DNA of 13,006 bases from CAZLBC01 sp964557575 (GTDB lineage Bacteria > Planctomycetota > Phycisphaerae > SM23-33). This document shows, piece by piece, positions 5,267 to 12,113 of this stretch. Position 1 is the first letter of the stretch. The number at the start of each line of letters is the position of its first letter. A program made the translations under genes and the position numbers. The DNA lies in assembly GCA_964557575.1 (NCBI GenBank), contig CAZLBC010000121.1, forward strand, positions 1 through 13,006, given 5' to 3'. The notes under the pieces were generated by a model. The model was not told the DNA's origin. It saw only the letters and a program-made list of their open reading frames with translations, and did no database searches.

Positions 5267-7420
5267 TTACTGCAGCCCTATCCTGCTCATATCGATCGGT
5301 TCGAATCCCAGCTTCAGGGCCGGCGAGCCGGGCTTCAGGTCGAAGTTCCCTTCTGCCGGATCCGCGAACAGCGGGTCGGCCGAAATGCTGTGCATCTCCG
5401 ATCCGTGTTTTCGCTCGGCGTCGAGGTGTCGTTTTCCCCACTGCGGGTCGGCCGTATTGTGGTAGACGTTGCGGTCCGCCGCGGCATCCCGCAGCCACGA
5501 CGCGTTGCCGTAGTAGTTTTTGCCCTGGAAGCAGATCCGGTCGTTCTTGCGCGTCGCGTAGAAGATGTTTCTTTTGATCTCGGCCCCCGCCAGCGACGTA
5601 TTGCGCGGCAGTTCCAGCGAGAGCATACCGCGGCGGGGGGGCGACAGGGGGGCGGCGAAGATGTTGTTTCGCACGTGGTTCATGCCCTTCAGCGTCACGC
5701 ACGTGGCCAGCCCCCCCAGCCGCCAGACGATATTCCGCTCGATGATCGTCTCGTGCTGATCGTCGTCGCAGCGGATTCCCTCGGCGAAATTTCTGCTCGG
5801 GCAGTCGTGGACGACGTTTTCGCGAACCAGGTTGCCGCCGCCCGTGCCGGAGATGTAGATGCCGTTGCCGTCGGTCATCACCTCGACGGCGTGGTGGATG
5901 TCGTTGCGGACGATCCGGTTGCTGCGCCCGTGCAGGAACGGCTCCCGCGTCCGCCAGTCCCGCTTTTTGTTTTCCGTGCCGAGGACCGCGTCCACCTCCT
6001 TCCAGCGGACGGTCCGGGAGCATTCGGCCTTCCCGCGGCGGTCCCAGCCGATCCGCCCGCTGACGACGATCGCCGAGTAGGGCGTGTTGTGGACCAGGTT
6101 GTTGCCGATGAGATTCTCCCCGCTCTGCCAGACGAAGATGCCCGGCGCGTGCCGGTAGATCTCCCCGACGCGGTGAATGTGGTTGCGCGTGACGGTGTTC
6201 CGCCGGTTGACGTCCTTCGTCCCCGGCCCGTAGCCGCAGAGCAGGATGCCGACGCCGCCGACGCGCGCGATCACGTTCCCCTCGATCCGGTTGTTCCGGC
6301 AGTGCAGGTCCAGGCGGACCGCCGCGCAGCCGGCGTTGGTAAACCGGCAGTGCCGCACCGCGCAGTTCTCGGCCCCGCGCAGGCGGACCATCGCCGACGG
6401 GCGGTCGAACATCTCCCAGTCGTGCTGGATACCCCAGCCGGTCCGGCCCTTCTCCCAGGTGTACCGATCGGCCTGCGTGAAGGTCAGTCCCCGGAAGACC
6501 AGCCCGCGAACCGGCGTGTCCTTCGGGCCGTCGTAGTCGATGCCGCCCTCGACGCGCACCAGTTCGGTCAGTGCCGGGACCGCGATGTCGTCGCCCGGCT
6601 CGTCGCCTTCGGGAATGAGATAGACCGTGCGCGTGCCGGTGTCCAGGACCCACTCTCCCGGCCGGTCCAGGGCGGTGAACGTGTTTTCCACCCAGGCGCT
6701 GACCGGGAAGTGGCCGAAGCGCGGCTGCGTCAGGGCGTACGTGCCGGGGATGGCGGTTCGGGCGATGCACTTCTCTTCGTCCACGGACGCCAGGGGCAGG
6801 ATGTTCATCGTCCAGGGGGCCGCCGTGACCAGGATGACCTCGCAGTCGTTGAGCCGCCGACTGTTCCTGATCGCACCTTTCGGAAAGTGCATCACGGTCT
6901 GGTCGGCCGCGCGCCAGGATCGTGCCTTGTTGGTCGGCTTGAATCCCTTCCCCCGCGCCCGGGGCAGCCGCTTCGTTCCCTTGTACAGCGTGTAAAACCG
7001 GCCGAGTCCCTCCGGCAGTTGGGCCGACCAGACCCTGCCCCGCGCTTCGGCGGGCAGGCCGGCGGGCGGCGTGTCGACCTTTTTCCACTTTCTCAGCGGC
7101 ACGGCCGGTGTCAGGACGGGCCTTTCGCCGGGAAAGGCGGCCCAGGTGATCGTGTGATTGTCGGCGGCGCTGTCCTTCAGGGAAAAGACGACGGTCTCGT
7201 CGATCCGGTACGTCCCGCCGCGGAGCAGGACGCGGTAGTCGGTATCGGGCTTTGCCTTCTTCCGCCGGCGCAGCGCGTTCCGGGCGCGCGTGAGCGTGGC
7301 GAAGGGCTGCGCCTGCGTGCCCGGATTGCCGTCGTCGCCGTCGGGCGCGACGTAGTACTCGCCGGCCGCACCGGCGGCGGATACGCAGTAAACCAACGCA
7401 AGCAAACACAGACGTCTCAT
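5267..7420 (-). CDS. Exported right-handed parallel beta-helix protein, GH141-like, 717 aa
   Basis: The start at 7420 gives a clear signal peptide, MRRLCLLALVYCVSAAGAAG, cut before EYYVAPDGDDGNPGT. That last motif plus PFATLTRARNAL is the usual N-terminus of pectate-lyase-fold proteins. Residues about 300-680 hold repeated Asn-ladder turns (NRIEGNVI, NTVTRNHI, NLIGNNLVHN, NRIVRNDIHH, NLVRENVVHD, ETIIERNI, NHVRNNIF) typical of right-handed beta-helices. The end, SADPLFADPAEGNFDLKPGSP, is the common closing motif of such proteins. Segments such as GWGIQHDWEMF (329-338), GYGPGTKDVN (396-405) and PGIFVWQSGENL resemble the GH141 glycosidase group as I remember it; the group includes an alpha-L-fucosidase. 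Candidate catalytic acids are D517 (DGNGIYISGTGGGN) and D552-D554. The gene starts 4 nt after the stop of propeller gene A, with GGGAG 9 nt upstream, so the two are almost certainly co-transcribed. Fold and export are firm; the GH141 assignment is moderate and the substrate is inferred. Confidence 0.87.
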   Translation of the reverse strand: MRRLCLLALVYCVSAAGAAGEYYVAPDGDDGNPGTQAQPFATLTRARNALRRRKKAKPDTDYRVLLRGGTYRIDETVVFSLKDSAADNHTITWAAFPGERPVLTPAVPLRKWKKVDTPPAGLPAEARGRVWSAQLPEGLGRFYTLYKGTKRLPRARGKGFKPTNKARSWRAADQTVMHFPKGAIRNSRRLNDCEVILVTAAPWTMNILPLASVDEEKCIARTAIPGTYALTQPRFGHFPVSAWVENTFTALDRPGEWVLDTGTRTVYLIPEGDEPGDDIAVPALTELVRVEGGIDYDGPKDTPVRGLVFRGLTFTQADRYTWEKGRTGWGIQHDWEMFDRPSAMVRLRGAENCAVRHCRFTNAGCAAVRLDLHCRNNRIEGNVIARVGGVGILLCGYGPGTKDVNRRNTVTRNHIHRVGEIYRHAPGIFVWQSGENLIGNNLVHNTPYSAIVVSGRIGWDRRGKAECSRTVRWKEVDAVLGTENKKRDWRTREPFLHGRSNRIVRNDIHHAVEVMTDGNGIYISGTGGGNLVRENVVHDCPSRNFAEGIRCDDDQHETIIERNIVWRLGGLATCVTLKGMNHVRNNIFAAPLSPPRRGMLSLELPRNTSLAGAEIKRNIFYATRKNDRICFQGKNYYGNASWLRDAAADRNVYHNTADPQWGKRHLDAERKHGSEMHSISADPLFADPAEGNFDLKPGSPALKLGFEPIDMSRIGLQ

Positions 7421-7424
7421 TCGC

Positions 7425-10400
7425 TCATTCTCCCATGCACCGGACCGTGCCGTCTTCCAGGCAGATGTAGAGACATCCTCCTGCCGGGGCGATACTGTCC
7501 CAGACAACGGCGGACGGCAGTGTATAGGCGGCCACGACGTTCCCGGCCTGTGCCGAAACGGCGAGCAGTTGTCCGCCCCGCTTCCCCTCGTAGGCATCGA
7601 CGTAGTGCTCCCAGGTGGGCTTTTTGAATTTCATCGGCTCGCCGGCAACGAAGATCACGTCGCCCGCCTTGGCCAGGGCCCGGCCGTTGACGGGTAACGC
7701 GATGCGCAGGTTATTGCTGCCGGTGAGCGTATACGCGCCGGTCCGGGGATCGAAGTACGCGTGGTTGTGCGGCGACTGGAAACCCGCGACGGCGTAGGTC
7801 TCCCGGCCGTCGCTGATCATGATGTCCTTCGGTTTGTTACGCCACCACACGTACCGGTTACTCAATATGAATCCCGTGCGGTGCTGCACGCGCCGGTCCA
7901 GGAATCCTCCGAGGGGCATGAGGCGCTTGCTGTCGGTCTGTTTGTCCGCCAGGTCCGTGTCGTATGCCACGTGCCGGAGGTAGATGGTATTCCCGTCTGA
8001 AACGAAAATGCCGTTCCTGGATCCGGGTACGACCCGGGATGTGTTCGATGGGTGCTTCTTTTTCCTTTTCTTCCCGCGCCGTGCCGTGCCGCCCGTGGAT
8101 TTAAAGCCGATCGGGAAACCGGTCTTCTTTGCAAAGGGGCCGAACACCGACCGGCTCTTGAAAACCCTGCCGGTGGCCGGGTCGAGGCAATACAGGAAGA
8201 TCCCGCCGTCCAGGTAGGAAGAACGCCCGGCGGACGCGTAGACCCTGTCGTCCAGGACCAGGACCGACCCGGATAGCGGCCAGGCCGATTCCAGTTGTCC
8301 CCGCGCGCCGACAAGCCGGTCGGGAAGATCCCTGAAACGCCATGCCGGCACGCCGTCCGCGGCCCTGAGGCAATACAGCCAGCCGTCACGCGACCCGAAC
8401 AGGACCATCCCTTTATGATACGTCGGCGGCGAGTCGATGCGCCCGTCGGCGGTAAAGGTCCAGGCCGTTTTGCCGTCGGCGCAGTCAAGGGCATAGAGCG
8501 TGTGGGTGTCCCTGTCGCATACGAACACCCTGCCGCCGGCGACCGTAGGAGCCGTGGGATTGCCCGGCAGTGTCGCTTGCCACTTGACCTGCAGCTTCGC
8601 CGCGACGGGGCTTTTCGTCATGCCCCCGCGAAAGTTGTCGCCGCGGTACGTGGGCCAGTCGTCCGGCGCGGCGTCTTTGCCGGCATCGATCTTTCCGTAC
8701 GCGGGGCCTTTCTCCAGTCGCCGACGGCGCGCGATAAGCCCCGCGTCGCGCTTTTGAAGCAATTCCGTATCGGTACGGTACGCATTCATTCCCGGAAACA
8801 TGTCCCCGACGCTGCACGTGCACGAGTAGGGGGTGCTGTACAGCAGGCCGTTTGCGGGCAGGACGCCGAATCCGCAGGTGCCCCGGGTCCAGTGGTTCGG
8901 AAACTCCTCGCCGGTGGCCAGGTTCAGGAAATCCGCCCCCCCGGTCTTGCTGTTGATGTAGTACTTCCCGGTGATGAAGTTGCGGTAGCAGCGATCGTGG
9001 CTCATGGGACCGGTGATCTTCTGTCGCAGCGACTTGATCTGTTTGCCGGTCTCGGCATCGTGCGCGGTGGCGGTCTTTGCCCCGCCGATCCACACGGTTC
9101 CGTCGACATGAAACAGATCCGCCGAGGCCTCGTAATTGGTCGCTACCGGGATGTTCCACAGCACCGTGCCGTCCTTCAGCGCGTAGGCGAACAACTGCTT
9201 GCCTTCGACGGCAAACGCCTTGTCGTCCGTGATGATGACGGTGTTCGGCATCGTGCCCGGCGTGTGGGAATCGTGGCCCGTGAGGTTCGTGATCTGTTTC
9301 TTTACGCCCCACCGTTCTTTGCCGGTCTTCGGGTTGATGCAGAAGAAGCCCGCGGACGTCTGGTAGACGGCGCGATCCCCCTTGACCGCGAACGACGCGC
9401 CCGTGTAGTTCTTCAGGTCCTTCGTCTTCCACAACGGTCGGCCGTCCTTCGGGTCGATCGCCATCATGACGCTGACAGACACCGGCTTATCCCGAATCTC
9501 CGGGTTATAGCCTTTTCGAAACCCGCTGCCGTTGAACGGCTCACCGGGCGTTCCGCCCGTGCCGCTGGATTTCTTGTGGGTCTGGTTGTAGGCCGCGGCG
9601 CTGAAGCGGTCGCCGACGTTGACGAACAGGATGCCCTGGTCGTATGCCACCTCCTGGACGGGCGCGGTGCCCTCGTACGTCTTCAGCGTCTTTCCGGTGG
9701 CGGCATCGAGGGCCGCCAGCGGACCTTCCAGCACGGGCGTGCAGTAGAGAATATCCTCGGTGGCGACCATGCGCCGCTGCTGCTGGGTCGGCATACACTT
9801 GATGTAGACGGTGATCGATTCCCACCGCTCGATTTTTCGCGTCCAGAGCGTCCGGCCGTTGAAGGCGTCCCGGGCCACGTAGGTGAACCGTCCGGGGAGG
9901 AACGGGTTGTCCGGCAGCGCCCGGTCCTCGATCGAGAACAGGCGGCCGTTGCAGGTCACGACGCTGATGATCGTGGCGATGCCCATGTGCGACCGGCTCC
10001 ACCGGGGACCGTCGTGCCACTGGATCCGCCGCGGCGGACCGACGACCGCGTCCATCGCCACGGCGTTGTTGTCCGCCTTGTTGAGGTACTGCGGCCAGGT
10101 GTCGATGTCCTTCGGCCACGGCTTTGTAGTCTTCTTTCCGCCGACGATCGCGGTGCCTCCCGGCACGAGGACCCGCATGACCTCTTCCCCGGGAACGTCG
10201 CCGAGGCTGCCGGCGATCAGCAGGTTTATCAGGTTGTCGGCGTAGGGCAGTGCCCTGCCGTCGTACCGGGCGACGGAGACACGGCCATACAGCCCCTTTT
10301 CGCGCAGATGAGTTCTGGTCTTTTCGATAGTGGCGGGATCCCTGTCCAGGCCGTGGATAAGACAGTTGTTTCCGGCGGCCATTTCCGCCGTCGTCTTCCC

Positions 10401-10517
10401 GTCGCCGCAGTTGAGGTGCACGATGATGCCGCCGGTGATGCCGGCATCCCGGACGACGCCGGCGGGGCAGGTGACGGCAACGATGAGCAGGGGAATGGTC
10501 GGGTTGATATTCTTCAT
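7425..10517 (-). CDS. Exported methyltransferase-like / double PQQ-type beta-propeller protein A, 1030 aa
   Basis: This is a paralogue of the protein at 1959-5150 with the same domain order. A hydrophobic N-terminal signal (IPLLIVAVTCPAGVV, residues 8-22) is followed by a methyltransferase-like region: VHLNCGDG (33-40, motif I with the Asp and first Gly of the usual D-x-G-C-G replaced by His and Asn), LDRDP (57-61), DGRALPYADNLINLL (86-100) and EEVMRVLVPGG (111-121). Propeller 1 spans about 165-575, with ALDAATGKTLKTY and AIDPKDGRPLW as blade motifs. Cysteines 509, 548, 566 and 568 match the four in the paralogue, including the S-C-x-C motif. Propeller 2 begins at WPTYRGDNFRGG (621) and includes ALDCADGKTAWTF and a basic insert RRGKKRKKKH (813-822). 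GGAG lies 8 nt before the ATG. Its stop is 4 nt before the beta-helix gene, so they form a translationally coupled pair. Function is unknown; exported polymer binding or redox roles are possible. Confidence 0.86.
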   Translation of the reverse strand: MKNINPTIPLLIVAVTCPAGVVRDAGITGGIIVHLNCGDGKTTAEMAAGNNCLIHGLDRDPATIEKTRTHLREKGLYGRVSVARYDGRALPYADNLINLLIAGSLGDVPGEEVMRVLVPGGTAIVGGKKTTKPWPKDIDTWPQYLNKADNNAVAMDAVVGPPRRIQWHDGPRWSRSHMGIATIISVVTCNGRLFSIEDRALPDNPFLPGRFTYVARDAFNGRTLWTRKIERWESITVYIKCMPTQQQRRMVATEDILYCTPVLEGPLAALDAATGKTLKTYEGTAPVQEVAYDQGILFVNVGDRFSAAAYNQTHKKSSGTGGTPGEPFNGSGFRKGYNPEIRDKPVSVSVMMAIDPKDGRPLWKTKDLKNYTGASFAVKGDRAVYQTSAGFFCINPKTGKERWGVKKQITNLTGHDSHTPGTMPNTVIITDDKAFAVEGKQLFAYALKDGTVLWNIPVATNYEASADLFHVDGTVWIGGAKTATAHDAETGKQIKSLRQKITGPMSHDRCYRNFITGKYYINSKTGGADFLNLATGEEFPNHWTRGTCGFGVLPANGLLYSTPYSCTCSVGDMFPGMNAYRTDTELLQKRDAGLIARRRRLEKGPAYGKIDAGKDAAPDDWPTYRGDNFRGGMTKSPVAAKLQVKWQATLPGNPTAPTVAGGRVFVCDRDTHTLYALDCADGKTAWTFTADGRIDSPPTYHKGMVLFGSRDGWLYCLRAADGVPAWRFRDLPDRLVGARGQLESAWPLSGSVLVLDDRVYASAGRSSYLDGGIFLYCLDPATGRVFKSRSVFGPFAKKTGFPIGFKSTGGTARRGKKRKKKHPSNTSRVVPGSRNGIFVSDGNTIYLRHVAYDTDLADKQTDSKRLMPLGGFLDRRVQHRTGFILSNRYVWWRNKPKDIMISDGRETYAVAGFQSPHNHAYFDPRTGAYTLTGSNNLRIALPVNGRALAKAGDVIFVAGEPMKFKKPTWEHYVDAYEGKRGGQLLAVSAQAGNVVAAYTLPSAVVWDSIAPAGGCLYICLEDGTVRCMGE
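7430..7434 (-). promoter_or_regulatory. Ribosome binding site GGGAG for the beta-helix gene
   Basis: GGGAG lies 9 nt before ATG 7420 and inside the last codons of propeller gene A, whose TGA occupies 7425-7427. The same frame stays open upstream to 7597, but that part only overlaps gene A and reads as non-natural sequence, so 7420 is preferred. Confidence 0.6.
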
Positions 10518-10549
10518 GTGTGTATCTCCGTTCGGTGTATACGGGGAAT

Positions 10550-10563
10550 CACCGTCGACGGTG
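10550..10563. promoter_or_regulatory. 14-bp perfect palindrome, possible operator
   Basis: CACCGTCGACGGTG is fully self-complementary. It lies in the leader of propeller gene A, about 12 bp downstream of the predicted transcription start near 10575 and 33 bp before the ATG. That position fits a repressor operator overlapping the start of transcription. No second copy was noticed in the window. Confidence 0.5.
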
Positions 10564-10581
10564 GTGCCGACAGGAGAGTAT

Positions 10582-10611
10582 AGTATACACCCGCGCCGGG
10601 GGATACCTCAA
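10582..10611 (-). promoter_or_regulatory. Promoter candidate for propeller gene A, TTGAGG-N18-TATACT
   Basis: On the minus strand TTGAGG (10606-10611, 4 of 6) is followed by 18 bp and TATACT (10582-10587, 5 of 6). A second, overlapping TATACT lies at 10577-10582. Transcription would begin near 10575, giving a leader of about 58 nt. It sits in the 176-bp gap after the sulfatase gene, so genes A and the beta-helix can be expressed separately from the symporter and sulfatase. Confidence 0.45.
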
Positions 10612-10693
10612 ACCGATCGGGTGCCGAAAGGCGGGGCCACCCGCGCGGATCGCCTCGACCGGGGAGGGCGAACGGCGATGCCGGGATGCGGGT

Positions 10694-12109
10694 TTACTTC
10701 GACTTCTTTCGTTTCTTCCGCCGGGAGACCGGCGGAAGGGGGGTCCGGTAATAGACATCACTGATCAGCTTTCGCATCTTTTTGACCAGTTGCGCATGCG
10801 CGGGTTTTTCGACAAGGTTGTAGAATTCGCCCGGGTCCTTCTGAAGGTCGAACAGCCCCCGGGCCAGCTTCCCTTTCCTGAACTCCATGTACTTCCACTT
10901 ACCGAGCCGGACGGCCCGGGCCTCGTGTTTCCGCCACGCGCCGAACGCCGGGTAGTCCCATTTCCTTTTCGGGTCCTTCAGCAGCGGCACCAGGCTCCTG
11001 CCCATCAGCGTCTTGGGCTTCGGCAGGTCGCACAGCTCGCACAGGGTGGGAAAGAGGTCGATGAACTCCACCGCGCCTTTGGCGACGCCGGCCCCGTCGC
11101 CGTGGAGGTCGGGATCGTAGATCATCAGCGGCGACTTGAGGGCCTTCTCGAAGACGGTCCACTTGCCCCAGTGGCCGTGCTCGCCGTGATGGTAGCCGTG
11201 GTCGCCCATGAAGACGATGATCGTGTTGTCCAGGTACCCTCCCCGCTGCAGCGCGTCCATGACCCGGCCGAACTGCGCGTCGACGTAGCTCATGCCGGCG
11301 TACCGCGCGCGGAGATAGATCTTCCGGTTCTTCTCGCTCATGTTGTACCGGGCCTTGTGGAATGGCGCGGTCGCGTCCTTCGGCTCGTCGCGGGCCGGCA
11401 GCTTCAGCGTGTCCACGGGGTACATCTCGAAGTATTTTTCGGGCGCGGAGTAGGGGTCGTGCGGCTTGGCGAATCCCAGCCCCAGGAAGAACGGCTTCGT
11501 GTTGTCGTGGTTTTCCAGGAATGTCACGACGGCGTCGGCCTTCGCGCCGTCGGCGAGGTCGCCGTCCGCGCAGTCCGGCGACCAGGAGAGCATGTAGTCC
11601 GGCTTACCGAACTTAACGGCCTCGTTACGGTTGATGCGCAGCTTCGGGCGGGCACTGAGGATCCTGTCCCAGTGCTTCCTGGAGGTGTTTTCCGGCGGGT
11701 GCATGAGTTTGCCCGTCGCCGCCGTGAGGTAGCCGGCCCCGCGGAACACGTCCGGTATGAGCGCCAGGTCCGGCCGGTCGCGGTCCAGGGACGCGTGATT
11801 GTCGTATATGCCGCTCGCCTGCGGCCGCATCCCGGTGAATATGGCGCCCCGGCTCGGCCCGCACTCCGGCATGGCGCAGTAGGCATTGTCGAAGCGGACG
11901 GATCGCGCGGCGAACCGGTCGATGTTGGGCGTGCGCGTGACGCCGCCGTTGTAGATCCCCAGGATCTCATTCTGGATGTCCTCGTCGATGACCAGGAGGA
12001 CGTTCTTTTTTCGGGTTTTCGCCGCCGCGGGCGGCGCGGTGCCGAACAGCGTCGCCGCCGCGCCGATCGCCCCGGCCCGCTTCAGGAAGTCTCTTCGGGT
12101 TGTATTCAT
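10694..12109 (-). CDS. Tat-exported type I sulfatase, iduronate-2-sulfatase-like, 471 aa
   Basis: It hydrolyses sulfate esters, probably on a polysaccharide, outside the cytoplasm. The start at 12109 opens with the twin-arginine signal TTRRDFLKRAG (residues 3-13) followed by an Ala-rich segment. The N-terminal metal site is in LLVIDEDIQ (38-46), a variant of the usual VDDLR with an extra acidic residue. The formylglycine motif is C83-G-P-S-R87 in ECGPSRGAIFTG, i.e. Cys-type, so maturation by a formylglycine-generating enzyme or anaerobic sulfatase-maturing enzyme is needed before Tat export; none is in this window. Other family residues: K134/H137 (TGKLMH), K215/H217 (KPHDPY), D303/H304 (GDHGYHHGEHGHWGKW) and K316. 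The DHGYHxGEHG-W-GKWTxFE block is typical of the iduronate-2-sulfatase/choline-sulfatase branch. The C-terminus is a basic tail, SRRKKRKKSK. It starts 4 nt after the symporter stop with AGGAG 7 nt upstream, so both share an operon. Length is normal for the family. The exact substrate cannot be read from sequence. Confidence 0.93.
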   Translation of the reverse strand: MNTTRRDFLKRAGAIGAAATLFGTAPPAAAKTRKKNVLLVIDEDIQNEILGIYNGGVTRTPNIDRFAARSVRFDNAYCAMPECGPSRGAIFTGMRPQASGIYDNHASLDRDRPDLALIPDVFRGAGYLTAATGKLMHPPENTSRKHWDRILSARPKLRINRNEAVKFGKPDYMLSWSPDCADGDLADGAKADAVVTFLENHDNTKPFFLGLGFAKPHDPYSAPEKYFEMYPVDTLKLPARDEPKDATAPFHKARYNMSEKNRKIYLRARYAGMSYVDAQFGRVMDALQRGGYLDNTIIVFMGDHGYHHGEHGHWGKWTVFEKALKSPLMIYDPDLHGDGAGVAKGAVEFIDLFPTLCELCDLPKPKTLMGRSLVPLLKDPKRKWDYPAFGAWRKHEARAVRLGKWKYMEFRKGKLARGLFDLQKDPGEFYNLVEKPAHAQLVKKMRKLISDVYYRTPLPPVSRRKKRKKSK

Positions 12110-12113
12110 ACCG

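Noticed and set aside
7421..7597. 59-residue N-terminal extension of the beta-helix protein
   Set aside because: It overlaps propeller gene A, precedes a complete signal peptide, and the internal ATG at 7420 has its own ribosome binding site.
5165..7627. 820-codon open frame on the plus strand opposite the beta-helix gene
   Set aside because: It is antisense to a gene with signal peptide and recognisable beta-helix motifs. Its product is Arg/Val/Pro/Ala-rich low-complexity sequence, the usual shadow of a GC-rich gene.
8295..10583. 762-codon open frame on the plus strand opposite propeller gene A
   Set aside because: Same reason: antisense to a gene with clear paralogue and domain motifs, and no recognisable domain of its own.
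10618..10644. Terminator after the sulfatase gene
   Set aside because: GCGGG/CCCGC (10631-10635, 10640-10644) can form a small hairpin on the minus strand, and CGGGTG/CACCCG an alternative one, but only three Ts follow; too weak to call.
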